Positions 23,919-33,333 of a stretch of DNA of 64,000 bases are shown in pieces. The position numbers were made by a program, and so were the translations under genes. Source of the stretch: Edaphosphingomonas laterariae (GTDB lineage Bacteria > Pseudomonadota > Alphaproteobacteria > Sphingomonadales > Sphingomonadaceae); contig NZ_FZOS01000019.1 of assembly GCF_900188165.1 (NCBI RefSeq), forward strand, positions 1-64,000. The letters run 5' to 3'. Positions within the stretch are counted from its first letter, which is position 1, and each line of letters opens with the position of its first letter. The notes beneath the pieces are model-generated. The model was not told the DNA's origin. It ran no database searches and was given only the letters and a program-made list of their open reading frames with translations.

Positions 23919-24278
23919 ATGAGCCGGATCGACAGTTCCAGCCTGCTGCAGATGCGCAGTGCGATCCTGCAGCAAAATGCTGCGCTTCAGCGTGCTGCAC
24001 AAAAGCCGGCGGAAGCCGCGCCGCTCGCCACGCCCGCCGTGGCCGAGCCCCAGAAACCCGCCGATTTCACCAGCGCGCTGGGCAAGGCGATCTCGTTGGT
24101 GAACGAGATGCAGGCCAAGGCCGGCGCGGTTTCCGAATCCTACGAACGCGGTGAAACCACCGATATTGCTGCGGTCATGCTGCAGCGCGAACAGGCCAGC
24201 CTCGGCTTCCAGGCCACCCTTCAGGTCCGCAACAAGCTCCTTGCTGCTTACAAGGACATCATGAGCATGCCGGTGTAA
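23919..24278 (+). CDS. fliE: Flagellar MS-ring/rod junction protein FliE
   Basis: 119 residues. The C-terminal two-thirds matches FliE: FTSALGKAISLVNEMQAKAG, YERGETTDIAAVMLQREQAS, FQATLQVRNKLLAAYKDIMS. The first 50 residues are Ala/Gln/Pro-rich. FliE joins the MS ring to the proximal rod and is one of the first exported proteins. It lies between flbD and fliF, only 3 bp from fliF. Confidence 0.93.
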   Translation: MSRIDSSSLLQMRSAILQQNAALQRAAQKPAEAAPLATPAVAEPQKPADFTSALGKAISLVNEMQAKAGAVSESYERGETTDIAAVMLQREQASLGFQATLQVRNKLLAAYKDIMSMPV

Positions 24279-24281
24279 CCC

Positions 24282-26039
24282 ATGGCCGAGATCGCAGCTT
24301 CTCCCGACGGCGCCACCCCAGGTCGCGCGCTTGCCATCCCCACCGCCGGGCGCCCGCCCGCCGGCCAGATGATCGATCGCCTGAAGGGCATGATGGATCA
24401 GCCGGCCGTGCAGCGCAGCCTGCCGATGATCGGCCTGGTCGCGATGCTCGGCATCGCCGCGCTGGCCTGGATGCTTTTCGCCCAGCCGCCGCAGCGCGAT
24501 CTGTTCCGGGGGCTGGCCGATGGCGACAAGGCCGCCGTGGTCGACGCGCTGACGTCCGCCGGCGTCGATTATGCCATCGACCGCGATACCGGCACGCTCA
24601 CCGTTTCCGACGCCGATTTCTATCGCGCCAAGATGCTGCTCGCCCAGGCCGGCCTGCCCAAGAGCGCGCCCGACGGCGATGCGATGATCAGCTCGCTGCC
24701 GATGGGCGCCAGCCGGGCGGTGGAAGGCGAACGCCTGCGCGGCGCCCGCGAACTCGATCTGGCCCGCACCATCGAACAGATCGACGCCGTCGCCGCCGCG
24801 CGCGTCCACCTCGCGGTGGAACAGCCCAGCGTGTTCCTGCGCGATGCCAAGCAGTCGGCCGCGTCGGTGATGCTGCAGCTCCAGTCCGGCCGTTCGCTGG
24901 GCGATGCGCAGGTCAAGGCGATCACCCATCTCGTCGCGTCCTCGGTTCCGGGCCTCAGCCCCGATGACGTATCGATCGTCGATCAGACCGGCAAGCTCCT
25001 GTCGGGCGCCGGCGGCGATGCCGTCACCGATGCCAGCGAACGCCAGATCGAAATCCAGGCGAAGATGGAACAGCGTTATCGCGAGGCGCTGGACAAGCTG
25101 CTGGTCCCGATCGTCGGCGCCGGCAACTACACCGCCGAGGTGCACGCCGATCTCGATTTCGCCGAGGTGCAGGCCACGCGCGAAAGCTATCCCAAGGATC
25201 TTGGCTCGGTGCGCGCCGAACAGGGCGCCTGGACCAAGGAAGGCGGCCCCGATGGCCCGCAGGCCGTGGGCGGCATCCCCGGTGCGATTTCCAATTCGCC
25301 GCCGCCGGCGAGCCAGGTGGCCGCCGCACCCGGCGGCGCCGTCACCCCGCCGGTGCCCGGTGCGCCCGACGCCCCCGGTGCGACCGCCGCGCAGAGCCGC
25401 ACGAACGAGAATTACAGCCGCACCTTCGAACTGGGCCGCGAAGTCTCCGTCACCCGCAATCCGGTCGGCACCGTGCGGCGCCTGTCGGTCGCGGTGGCGC
25501 TCAAGGACGTCAACGGCAAGCCGCGCCCCCGCGCCGAGCTGACCGCGATCGAGGATCTGGTGAAGGGCGCGGTCGGCTTCGATCAGAACCGGGGCGACAC
25601 CATCGCCGTCAACAGCCGCAAGTTCGCCGACGTGAATGTCGAACCGGCCGGCGGCAATTGGTGGGATGCGCCCTGGGTCGCGCTCGCCGCGCGCAATCTT
25701 TCGGCGCTGCTGATCGCCGCGCTGCTGGTGTTCGGTGTCGCCCGCCCGCTGCTCAAGCGGCGCATCGCGACGGCGGCGCAGCGGGCCGAACAGGCGGCTG
25801 CCCAGCGTGAATTGCAGCGCAGTCAGGTCGGCCGCGAAATCGCCCAGACCATCGCCAGCGAAACGCGGATCGATCCCGCCCAGCCGGTGACGCTCGACAT
25901 GATCGAGGCGACGCCCGGCTATGCCGAACGCGCCGAACTGATCCGCAGCTTCGTTCGCCAGGATCCCTCGCGCGCGGCGCTGGTGGTCCGCGATCTGATC
26001 CGCGCCGACAACCCTTCAGGAGATGCCCGCAATGGCTGA
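24282..26039 (+). CDS. fliF: Flagellar MS-ring protein FliF
   Basis: 585 residues with two membrane segments, near residues 47-67 and 465-488 (NLSALLIAALLVFGVARPLL). The periplasmic part contains the YscJ/FliF ring-building motifs (FRGLADGDKAAVVDALTSAG, ARELDLARTIEQIDAVAAAR). A Gly/Pro/Ala-rich insertion lies around residues 310-370. The C-terminal tail binds FliG. The gene overlaps fliG by eight bases. Confidence 0.95.
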   Translation: MAEIAASPDGATPGRALAIPTAGRPPAGQMIDRLKGMMDQPAVQRSLPMIGLVAMLGIAALAWMLFAQPPQRDLFRGLADGDKAAVVDALTSAGVDYAIDRDTGTLTVSDADFYRAKMLLAQAGLPKSAPDGDAMISSLPMGASRAVEGERLRGARELDLARTIEQIDAVAAARVHLAVEQPSVFLRDAKQSAASVMLQLQSGRSLGDAQVKAITHLVASSVPGLSPDDVSIVDQTGKLLSGAGGDAVTDASERQIEIQAKMEQRYREALDKLLVPIVGAGNYTAEVHADLDFAEVQATRESYPKDLGSVRAEQGAWTKEGGPDGPQAVGGIPGAISNSPPPASQVAAAPGGAVTPPVPGAPDAPGATAAQSRTNENYSRTFELGREVSVTRNPVGTVRRLSVAVALKDVNGKPRPRAELTAIEDLVKGAVGFDQNRGDTIAVNSRKFADVNVEPAGGNWWDAPWVALAARNLSALLIAALLVFGVARPLLKRRIATAAQRAEQAAAQRELQRSQVGREIAQTIASETRIDPAQPVTLDMIEATPGYAERAELIRSFVRQDPSRAALVVRDLIRADNPSGDARNG

Positions 26040-27063
26040 CGTCGACACGCTGACCCGCCCGAGCGAGCGGATGCCGGCCGGCTGCGAGGCCGCGGCGATC
26101 CTGCTGATGCTGCTGGCCGAGGAAGAAGCGGCCGAGGTGCTCGCCCGGCTCGATCCCGATGAGGTGCAGATGCTGGGCGGCGCGATGTTCGGCGTCGCCG
26201 ACGTGACCGAGCATCAGGTGAACGGCGTGCTCGATCTGTTCGTCCACCGGGCGCGGGCGCGCACCACGATCGGCTTCGGGGCCGATCGCCATATTCGCGG
26301 CATGATGGAACGCGCGCTGGGCAATGACCGCGCCGACAATATCATGGCACGGATCACCCCGCCGACGCGCACCAACACGCTGGACGCGCTGAAGTGGATG
26401 GACCCGCGCACGATCGCCACGCTGATCGAGAACGAACATCCGCAGATCGGCGCGCTGGTGCTGGCGCATCTCGATCCGCCGATCGCGGCCGATGTCCTCC
26501 AGCTCGTCGACGAGGAATTGCAGACCGATCTCATCTACCGCATCGCCAAGCTGGGGCCGGTGACGTCGGAAGCGCTTGAGGATCTCGAACGCGTCCTCCT
26601 CCGCCAGCTCGGCCACACGATGCGCGGCGGCGCCACCTCGCGTCGCGGCGGGGCCAGCGAAGCGGCGAAGATCGTCAACAACACGCGCACCGCCGCCGAA
26701 CAGCGGATCATCCGTTCGCTCGGCCGGCTCGACAAGACGCTGGCGCGGACGATCGAGGACGAGATGTTCGTCTTCGACAACCTGAACGCGCTCGACGAAA
26801 AGAATCTCGGCACGCTGCTGCGCGCGATCGACAATTCGATCCTCGTCGTCGCGCTCAAGGGCGCGGACGAACGGCTGCGCAACAAGATGCTCGGCTGCAT
26901 GTCCAGCCGCGCTGCGCAGTCGATCATGGACGAAATGGCCGAACGCGGCCCGATGCGGCTGGCCGAGGTGCAGGACGCGCAAAAGGAGATGCTCGCCATC
27001 GCCCGGCAGCTGGCGAATGCGGGCACGATCAACCTGGGCGGAAAGAACGACGATTATGTCTGA
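26032..27063 (+). CDS. fliG: Flagellar motor switch protein FliG
   Basis: 343 residues from the ATG at 26032, which has AGGAGA eight bases upstream; the ATG at 26023 overlaps that ribosome-binding site. N-, middle- and C-domains are recognisable (AAILLMLLAEEEAAEVLARL, EHPQIGALVLAHLDPPIAAD, DIDNSILVVALKGADERLRN-type C-domain, ending in MSSRAAQSIMDEMAERGPMR). FliG couples the FliF ring to MotA torque and to FliM. Confidence 0.95.
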   Translation: MADVDTLTRPSERMPAGCEAAAILLMLLAEEEAAEVLARLDPDEVQMLGGAMFGVADVTEHQVNGVLDLFVHRARARTTIGFGADRHIRGMMERALGNDRADNIMARITPPTRTNTLDALKWMDPRTIATLIENEHPQIGALVLAHLDPPIAADVLQLVDEELQTDLIYRIAKLGPVTSEALEDLERVLLRQLGHTMRGGATSRRGGASEAAKIVNNTRTAAEQRIIRSLGRLDKTLARTIEDEMFVFDNLNALDEKNLGTLLRAIDNSILVVALKGADERLRNKMLGCMSSRAAQSIMDEMAERGPMRLAEVQDAQKEMLAIARQLANAGTINLGGKNDDYV

Positions 27064-27694
27064 TATGTGGAGTGCCGCGACCGGCATCGCCGCCGCGCGC
27101 CTGGGCGATTTCGTGTGCGAGCCCAACCTCAGGAACTTCACCCCCTGGCTGCGGCGCAGCGATCCCGCGCCGCGCGTCGTGGAACCGGCGGTCCGCGCGC
27201 CGGTCGCCGAACCGGAGGTCGATATGGCCCAGATCGAGGCGGATGCCTTCGCCGCCGGTTTCGACGAAGGCCGGCGGACGGTGGAGCTGGAATGCGCCGC
27301 CGAGCGCGATGCCGTGCTGCGGCTGGCCGAAACGCTGGAGGCCCTGCGCCCCGAACCGCATCACGAACTGGGCCTGCTGCTCGCCGAAACGGTCGAACGG
27401 CTCGTTCGCCAGATCGTCGGCGAGGTGACGCTGGATCAGGATATCATCCGCGCGCGCGCCGATGCTGCGGCGGAGCTGATCGCCGAAGAATCGATCCCCG
27501 CCCGCATGCGCCTGTCGCCGGATGATTTCCAGCGGCTGCAGGGCGCCGATCTGCCGGTCGCCATGATCGCGGACGAGGCGATCGTCCCCGGCATGGTGCT
27601 GGTCGAAACCGGCGAAGGCTGGATCGAGGACGGCCCCGAGGTCGGGCTGGAAAAGCTGCGCATCGCGCTCGACAAGATGGGGGTGCCGCGGTGA
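27056..27694 (+). CDS. fliH: Flagellar assembly protein FliH (export ATPase regulator)
   Basis: 212 residues from the ATG at 27056, overlapping fliG by eight bases. The middle is a charged helical region with the AFAAGFDEGRRTVELE motif of the FliH/HrpE family. The C-terminal half (LLLAETVERLVRQIVGEVTL, then LVETGEGWIEDGPEVGLEKL) is the FliI-binding domain. FliH holds FliI and links it to the C ring. A second in-frame ATG at 27065 is possible. Confidence 0.9.
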   Translation: MSDMWSAATGIAAARLGDFVCEPNLRNFTPWLRRSDPAPRVVEPAVRAPVAEPEVDMAQIEADAFAAGFDEGRRTVELECAAERDAVLRLAETLEALRPEPHHELGLLLAETVERLVRQIVGEVTLDQDIIRARADAAAELIAEESIPARMRLSPDDFQRLQGADLPVAMIADEAIVPGMVLVETGEGWIEDGPEVGLEKLRIALDKMGVPR

Positions 27695-29052
27695 TCGCCC
27701 AGGGTTCGACGATGCCGGCCGCCACGGGCGCGCTCGCCGGCCATGCTGCGGCGCTGCTCGACAGCATCGACATCGCCCATATGGGGCCGCGCCGGATCGG
27801 CAAGCTCGCCGCTTATGACGGGCTGATGCTGGAAGCGACCGGCTTCAACCAGCCGATCGGATCGGGTGCGCGGGTGATCGACGCGGAAGGCAATGCCTGC
27901 CGGGCGGAGGTCGTGGGATTTCGCGGCAACCGCACGCTGATGATGGCGCTCGATGCCGATGCGCCGCACATCACCGGCGCGCGGGTCGAACCGGACAGCA
28001 AGGGCGGCTCGGTCGCGGTCGGCGTCGAACTGCTCGGCCGCGTGATGGATGCGCTGGGCGAACCGCTTGACGGGCTAGGCCCGATCACCGCCAGCCACCG
28101 CTGGCCGCTCGCCGGCCGGCTCGGCAATCCGCTCAACCGCGCGCGCGTCACCGAACCGTTCGATATGGGCGTCCGTGCGATCAACGCATTGCTCACCGCC
28201 GGCGTCGGCCAGCGCATCGCCATCGCGGCGGGCTCGGGCGTCGGCAAGTCGGTGCTGATGGGGCAGATGATCGCGGGCGCCGAATGCGATGTGATCGTCG
28301 TCGGCCTGGTCGGCGAACGCAGCCGCGAGGTTTCGGACTTTCTCGCCACCAAGCTCTCCGGCGCGGTCCGCCAGAAAAGCGTCGTCGTCGCGGTGCCGGC
28401 GGATCACCCGCCGCTCCTGCGCCTGCGCGCGGCGATGCGGGCGACGGCAATCGCCGAATTCTTCCGCGAGGCCGGCCTGCGCGTCCTGCTGCTCGTCGAC
28501 AGCCTGACCCGCGTCGCCCATGCCCAGCGCGAAATCGGGCTTTCGCTGGGCGAGCCGCCGACGATGAAGGGCTATCCGCCCTCGGCGCTCGGCCTGATCC
28601 CGCGCCTCATCGAACGCGCCGGGGCGGATGCACGCACCGGCGGCTCGATCACCGCGATCTACACCGTGCTCGCCGATGGCGACGATACCGACGATCCGAT
28701 CGTCGATACCGCGCGCGCCATCGTCGACGGGCATATCATCCTGTCGCGCAGCCTGGCGGAACAGGGCGTCTTCCCGGCGATCGACGTCGGCAAGTCGCTG
28801 AGCCGCGTCATGTCCGACATCGTGGCGCCGGAACATCTGCGCGCGGCGGCCAATCTGCGCCGGCTGTGGGCGGTCTATGAGGAAAATCGCGATCTCATCC
28901 TGATGGGTGCCTATCGCGAAGGCAGCGACGCCCAGATCGACGAGGCGATCGCGCGTCACGCCGAAATCCACGCCTTCATCAAGCAGGGGCAGAAGGATCG
29001 GATCGACTATGCCGAGTCCGCCGCGATGCTCGGCCACGGGTTCGGCCAGTGA
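27691..29052 (+). CDS. fliI: Flagellum-specific ATPase FliI
   Basis: 453 residues starting with GTG that overlaps the fliH stop. It is an F1-beta-like ATPase with Walker A GSGVGKS (181-187), a VGLVGERSREV segment, Walker B VLLLVDSLTR and the family stretch GEPPTMKGYPPSALGLIPRL. It unfolds and delivers export substrates to the flagellar type III gate with FliH and FliJ, both encoded next to it. Confidence 0.96.
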   Translation: MIAQGSTMPAATGALAGHAAALLDSIDIAHMGPRRIGKLAAYDGLMLEATGFNQPIGSGARVIDAEGNACRAEVVGFRGNRTLMMALDADAPHITGARVEPDSKGGSVAVGVELLGRVMDALGEPLDGLGPITASHRWPLAGRLGNPLNRARVTEPFDMGVRAINALLTAGVGQRIAIAAGSGVGKSVLMGQMIAGAECDVIVVGLVGERSREVSDFLATKLSGAVRQKSVVVAVPADHPPLLRLRAAMRATAIAEFFREAGLRVLLLVDSLTRVAHAQREIGLSLGEPPTMKGYPPSALGLIPRLIERAGADARTGGSITAIYTVLADGDDTDDPIVDTARAIVDGHIILSRSLAEQGVFPAIDVGKSLSRVMSDIVAPEHLRAAANLRRLWAVYEENRDLILMGAYREGSDAQIDEAIARHAEIHAFIKQGQKDRIDYAESAAMLGHGFGQ

Positions 29053-29477
29053 AGTCGGTGGTCAAGCGCCGGCAGCGGATCATCCGCGTGCGCCGCGCCC
29101 AGCATCTGCAGGCGCAGGCCGTGGTGGCGCAGGCCGAAGGGCGGCTCGCCTCGCTGGAAACCAGTTCCGACAGGCTGCGCCAGCTGCGCGAAAGCCTGAA
29201 TATGGCGCCGGGTGTTGCGTCGGGCGCCGCGCTCGCCAACGCCGCCGAAATGGCCATGCGCCTCGATAATGCCCGCGACGGGCTGCGTGACGCGATCGTC
29301 GGCGCCAAGGCAGCCGTCGACAAATCGGCCGAACTGCGCCTCGAAGCCCGCATCCGCCAGGAAAGCGCCGAGCGCCTGGGCGAACAGGCGGCGCGCGCGC
29401 TCGAAGCCTATCGCGAACGCCGCGCCCCCGGCGCCGGCCGCCGGCGCACCTTAAGCGACGAAGGGAAATCGGCATGA
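29049..29477 (+). CDS. fliJ: Flagellar export protein FliJ
   Basis: 142 residues, start GTG overlapping the fliI stop. It is predicted to be a long antiparallel coiled coil rich in Ala, Arg, Glu and Gln (VRRAQHLQAQAVVAQAEGRL, AELRLEARIRQESAERLGEQ). This is the FliJ architecture: the central stalk of the FliI hexamer and an escort for chaperones. Sequence is poorly conserved in this family, so the call also relies on its position between fliI and fliK. Confidence 0.85.
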   Translation: MKSVVKRRQRIIRVRRAQHLQAQAVVAQAEGRLASLETSSDRLRQLRESLNMAPGVASGAALANAAEMAMRLDNARDGLRDAIVGAKAAVDKSAELRLEARIRQESAERLGEQAARALEAYRERRAPGAGRRRTLSDEGKSA

Positions 29478-31147
29478 TCGGGCATGCGGCGACATCGCTG
29501 GGTTCGCTGCTGGCCGGGCTCCGGCTGTCGATTCCGGGCGGCAAGACCGGGGCGGCCGAGGCCGCAGCCGGGTTCGACGCGGCGGTGGCGGGGCTGGGGG
29601 GCCTCGTCCCGTCCGCGTCGGATGGTGGGCCCGTCGCGGGGCTCGTCACCGATGCGCCGGCGACGGCCGAGGCCACATCCGCCGCGACGATCGGCGCAAC
29701 GGTGGCAGCCGACGATATGGCGGCGCCCACGCTTGGCGACATATTGGGGGCCGCCGGCCTGACGCTTGTTGATGGCGAACCTACGGCGCCCGCTGCGGCT
29801 GGCCAGCCCGCATCGCTACCGATCGCTGCACCGCCGGGCGGCAAACCCGCTGCGCCGCCGACGATATTGCCGGTCGGCGATGGCCTGCCGCTGGTGGCGA
29901 TGCCGGAGCGGCTGCGCCCCGTGATCCTGACGCCCGCCGATTTCGATCAGCCCGCGCCAGCGGAAGGCGAAGGCGACGACGCGGGCGATGGCGATCCGAT
30001 CGAAATCGTCGATGCACCGGTGGAGGATGCCACGCAGCGCGATTCGGCGATGGCGGCCGCGATCATTCCCGCGGCGATCGTCGTCCCGCCGCCACCCGTG
30101 CAGGCGGCGGGCGGCCCGGCCGTGCCGTCGACCGAAGCCGAGGCCGACGAAGCCTCCGTTCGTTCCGCCGGGCCGCAGCCGGCGGTTAGCCCCGTCCCGG
30201 CGCAGGCCGGTGGGACAGCACCGATCATCGCTGCCGACCGGAGCGCAATGGCCGCTGCGGCTCCGGCCGACATGCCGACGGCTCCTGCTACACCCGCTTC
30301 GGCTGATCCGACCGCGCCGCGCTTGTTTGCGCCCGCCGATGTTCCGGCCCGGTCCGTGAGCCGTGGGCCGCAGGAAGCGATCGCTCCGCTCTATACCCGT
30401 CCGGTGGTTGAATCGGCGGCGCGGCCGGCCCAGATGCCGGTCGCTGCTCCGGCGACCGCAACCATGGTAGCGAGTGATTCGGTGATCGAAGCGCCGCGTG
30501 GCGACGTCTCAGCAGCCAGCGACGCGGTTGCACCCGAATTGGCGGACGCCGGGACGGCGCCGGTTGCGCCGACCGCGCCAACCGCAACCCCGGTTCCGCT
30601 TGCGGCGCCCAGTGCCACGGCGGCGCTTCCCGATGCCGCCGCGCCGTCCGCGCCGGCCAATACCGTCGATATCGGGCAGGTCGTTATCGGCCATCAGCTC
30701 GATCTCGCGCGCGACAGCGCCTGGCTCGATCAGCTCGCCCGCGACATCACGGCCGCCGCGGCGATCGATTCGCGGCTCCAGTTCAAGCTCAATCCCGAAC
30801 ATCTCGGCTCGCTCCATGTCGAGCTGATGCGCGGCGACGACGGCGCCTCGGTGCGCCTGACCACTGAAAATGAGGCGGCCCGCGCGATTCTGGCCGATGC
30901 GCAGGGGCGGCTGGTGGCCGAAGCGCGCGCGCACGGCATGAAGATCAGCGAAACCCATGTCGATCTCGGCCAGCAGGGTGGCCAGGGGCAAGGCCAGGGC
31001 CAAGGGCAGCGCGGCTGGGCCGATGGCCAGCCGGGCCAGCCCCATCCGCAATCGCAGAACGCATATGTAAACGCGTCGGTAACCATGAACGCGGTAGATG
31101 CGGATCAATCCGAACGGCGGGGCAATCCTCGCGAACGCTATGCATGA
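29474..31147 (+). CDS. fliK: Flagellar hook-length control protein FliK
   Basis: 557 residues. Residues 1-400 are an Ala/Pro/Thr-rich, probably extended ruler region. The conserved C-terminal FliK domain (about 410-500) contains IDSRLQFKLNPEHLGSLHVE and AARAILADAQGRLVAEARAH. A Gly/Gln-rich repeat (GQQGGQGQGQGQGQRG) follows before the end. FliK measures hook length and switches FlhB specificity. The start overlaps fliJ by four bases. Confidence 0.92.
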   Translation: MIGHAATSLGSLLAGLRLSIPGGKTGAAEAAAGFDAAVAGLGGLVPSASDGGPVAGLVTDAPATAEATSAATIGATVAADDMAAPTLGDILGAAGLTLVDGEPTAPAAAGQPASLPIAAPPGGKPAAPPTILPVGDGLPLVAMPERLRPVILTPADFDQPAPAEGEGDDAGDGDPIEIVDAPVEDATQRDSAMAAAIIPAAIVVPPPPVQAAGGPAVPSTEAEADEASVRSAGPQPAVSPVPAQAGGTAPIIAADRSAMAAAAPADMPTAPATPASADPTAPRLFAPADVPARSVSRGPQEAIAPLYTRPVVESAARPAQMPVAAPATATMVASDSVIEAPRGDVSAASDAVAPELADAGTAPVAPTAPTATPVPLAAPSATAALPDAAAPSAPANTVDIGQVVIGHQLDLARDSAWLDQLARDITAAAAIDSRLQFKLNPEHLGSLHVELMRGDDGASVRLTTENEAARAILADAQGRLVAEARAHGMKISETHVDLGQQGGQGQGQGQGQRGWADGQPGQPHPQSQNAYVNASVTMNAVDADQSERRGNPRERYA

Positions 31148-31160
31148 CGGGAACTGAATC

Positions 31161-31742
31161 GTGAGCGACGAGACCAGCAAGGCGCCGAAGAAGAAGGGCA
31201 AGCTCAAGGTGGTGCTGTTGTCCACCGTGGGCGCGCTGATGCTGCTTGGCGGCGGCGTCGGGGCGGGGCTGTATGCGGCGGGCGCGGGGCTTGCCGGTGG
31301 CCACAAGAGCGAGCCGGAAGATCCCAACAAGCCCAAGCTCGTTCCCAAGGATGGCGGGCAGGAAGCCGCGCATGCCGGCGACAAGCAGGCCCGCGCGCTG
31401 GAAGAAGTGGTCGATCCGGGCCGCTACAAGGCCACTTATTACGATCTCGCGCAGAACTTCACGTCCAACCTGCGCGATTCGGACGGGTTCATGCAGGTGT
31501 CGCTCGGCGTCTCCACTTATTACGACCAGCGCGTCATCGATCGCGTCAAGGCGCATGAGATGGCGATCCGCTCCGCCGTGCTGATGACGCTGGCCGATCA
31601 GGATTCGTTCGTGATTTCGACGCCCAACGGCAAGAAGGAGCTTCAAAAAGCGCTCAAGAAAGCGATAAACGAAGTGCTCGTTCGGAAAGAGGGCTTCGGG
31701 GGCGTGGACGACGTGTATTTCACCAATTTCATCATCCAGTGA
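31161..31742 (+). CDS. fliL: Flagellar basal body-associated protein FliL
   Basis: 193 residues, start GTG. A Lys-rich N-terminus (KAPKKKGKLKVVLLST) precedes one membrane segment (residues about 14-37). The periplasmic FliL domain includes YYDLAQNFTSNLRDSDGFMQ and VLMTLADQDSFVISTPNGKK, and ends FTNFIIQ. FliL surrounds the stator units and supports torque or stator recruitment. It lies 13 bp after fliK and 4 bp before fliM. Confidence 0.93.
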   Translation: MSDETSKAPKKKGKLKVVLLSTVGALMLLGGGVGAGLYAAGAGLAGGHKSEPEDPNKPKLVPKDGGQEAAHAGDKQARALEEVVDPGRYKATYYDLAQNFTSNLRDSDGFMQVSLGVSTYYDQRVIDRVKAHEMAIRSAVLMTLADQDSFVISTPNGKKELQKALKKAINEVLVRKEGFGGVDDVYFTNFIIQ

Positions 31743-31746
31743 CGTC

Positions 31747-32736
31747 ATGACGGACGACGCGATGAGGGATGACAAGGCCCTGCTCGGCGACGACGCGCTC
31801 GGCGCCCTGATGGCGGAGCTGACCGAAGTCGAGAGCCATGGCGCGGATGGCGGCCATGATGCCGTCGTCCGGCCCTATACTTTCGGCCAGGACGGCTATG
31901 GTTCGGCCGATCGCCTGTCGGGGCTGGAACGGATGGCCGAACGGCAGGCCCGCCACCTGCGCGCGGTGATCGAACCGTTCGCGCGGACCAAGGTGCAGGT
32001 GACGCCCGAACATCACCAGACGATGCGCTTCGATCGCTGGCGCGCCGAATTGCCGAGCTTCACCAGCCTCAACCTCTATCGCCTGCGCCCGTTGAAGGGC
32101 GGCGTGCTCGCCGTGATCGAGCCCGAATTCGTGACCGCGATGGTCGACGCCTTCTACGGCGGCAGCGGCACGGCCGTTCGCCACCGCGCGCGCGAATTCA
32201 CGCCGACCGAGGAACGACTGCTGACCCGGCTGGCCGATGGCGTGATGGAAGGCGTGGTCGATGTGTGGGCCGATGTGACGCCGCTTTCGGCGAGCTTCGT
32301 CTCGCGCGAGACGAATGCCGCTTATGCCAGCCTCGTCCGGCCCGACGAGCCGGTGGTCGTCCAGCGCTTCATCATCACGCCGGGCACCGGCCGCTCGTCC
32401 AGCCTGTCGATCATCTATCCGCTTGGCGCGCTGCGGCCTTATGAAACCCAGCTTGCCGCCAAGGTGCATACCGATCACGGGCCCGCCGACAGCGAATGGC
32501 GCGGCCGCATGGTGCAGGCGCTCAGCAATGTCCGCCTGCCGGTGCGCAGCGTGCTCGCGCGGCCGGAACTCACCGTGGCGGATCTGATGGCGCTGAAGGT
32601 GGGGGATGTGATCCCGATCAGTCTTGCGCCCAAGGTTCCGCTGATTGTCGCCAACCGCCGGCTGGCTTATGGGACGATCGGGGAACAGGAAGGCCGCGCG
32701 GCCTTGATGGTCGAACATGTCGAACAGGGACAATGA
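31747..32736 (+). CDS. fliM: Flagellar motor switch protein FliM
   Basis: 329 residues. The N-terminal helix LLGDDALGALMAEL is a weak version of the CheY-binding motif LSQxEIDALL. The CheC-like middle domain (FARTKVQVTPEHHQTMRFDR, FYGGSGTAVRHRAREFTPTE) and the C-terminal SpoA domain (VLARPELTVADLMALKVGDV) are typical. It forms the C ring with FliG and FliN and sets rotation direction. Confidence 0.94.
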   Translation: MTDDAMRDDKALLGDDALGALMAELTEVESHGADGGHDAVVRPYTFGQDGYGSADRLSGLERMAERQARHLRAVIEPFARTKVQVTPEHHQTMRFDRWRAELPSFTSLNLYRLRPLKGGVLAVIEPEFVTAMVDAFYGGSGTAVRHRAREFTPTEERLLTRLADGVMEGVVDVWADVTPLSASFVSRETNAAYASLVRPDEPVVVQRFIITPGTGRSSSLSIIYPLGALRPYETQLAAKVHTDHGPADSEWRGRMVQALSNVRLPVRSVLARPELTVADLMALKVGDVIPISLAPKVPLIVANRRLAYGTIGEQEGRAALMVEHVEQGQ

Positions 32737-32737
32737 G

Positions 32738-33055
32738 ATGAGCGAAGGGGGCGAAGCCGCATCGGTGCCGGCCGATCCGATGGCGGGCCGCAATCTGCGG
32801 CTGCTGGCGGATATTCCGTTGCGCCTTTCGGTCGAGGTGGGATCGACCTCGCTGAAGCTATCCGAACTGCTCGACCTTGCCGAGGGCAGCGTCGTCGAAC
32901 TGGATCGGCAGGCCAATGAACTGCTCGACATCCTGGTCAACGGCACGCTGGTCGCCAAGGGCGAGGTGGTGACGGTGAACGGCCGCTTCGGCATCCGCAT
33001 CGTCGATGTCGTCGCCGCCGACGCGCGGCTCGCGGGGCTCGAACGCCGCGCATGA
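32738..33055 (+). CDS. fliN: Flagellar motor switch protein FliN
   Basis: 105 residues from the ATG at 32738, one base after the fliM stop. The SpoA domain is complete (LRLLADIPLRLSVEVGSTSL, LLDLAEGSVVELDRQANELL, VTVNGRFGIRIVDVV). FliN lines the base of the C ring and docks FliH. The stop overlaps the fliO start by four bases. Confidence 0.95.
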   Translation: MSEGGEAASVPADPMAGRNLRLLADIPLRLSVEVGSTSLKLSELLDLAEGSVVELDRQANELLDILVNGTLVAKGEVVTVNGRFGIRIVDVVAADARLAGLERRA

Positions 33056-33333
33056 TGACCGCTTATATCCTGCGCCTTCTGATCCTGCTGCCGCTGGTGG
33101 CGGGCATGGCATTCGCGACGCTCTGGCTGTGGCGCAAATTGCAGCCGGGCATGACGATCGGCGCGCGCGAACGCGCGGTGAAGGTGGTCGATGCCGTGCC
33201 GATGGGCGCGATGGGCCGGCTGGCCGTCGTCGAATTTTCGGGCAAGCGTTATCTGGTCGGCGTGTCGCGCGGCCGGATGGACCTGATCGCCGAAGGCGAG
33301 ATTCCCGACGGGGCGGTTGATCATGCTGGCTGA
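33052..33333 (+). CDS. fliO: Flagellar biosynthetic protein FliO
   Basis: 93 residues with one N-terminal membrane segment (residues 4-27, [21 protein letters not shown] without the last base of context) and a small cytoplasmic domain ([36 protein letters not shown]) typical of FliO. FliO assists assembly of the FliP ring. It overlaps fliN and fliP, so translation is coupled. Confidence 0.88.
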   Translation: MMTAYILRLLILLPLVAGMAFATLWLWRKLQPGMTIGARERAVKVVDAVPMGAMGRLAVVEFSGKRYLVGVSRGRMDLIAEGEIPDGAVDHAG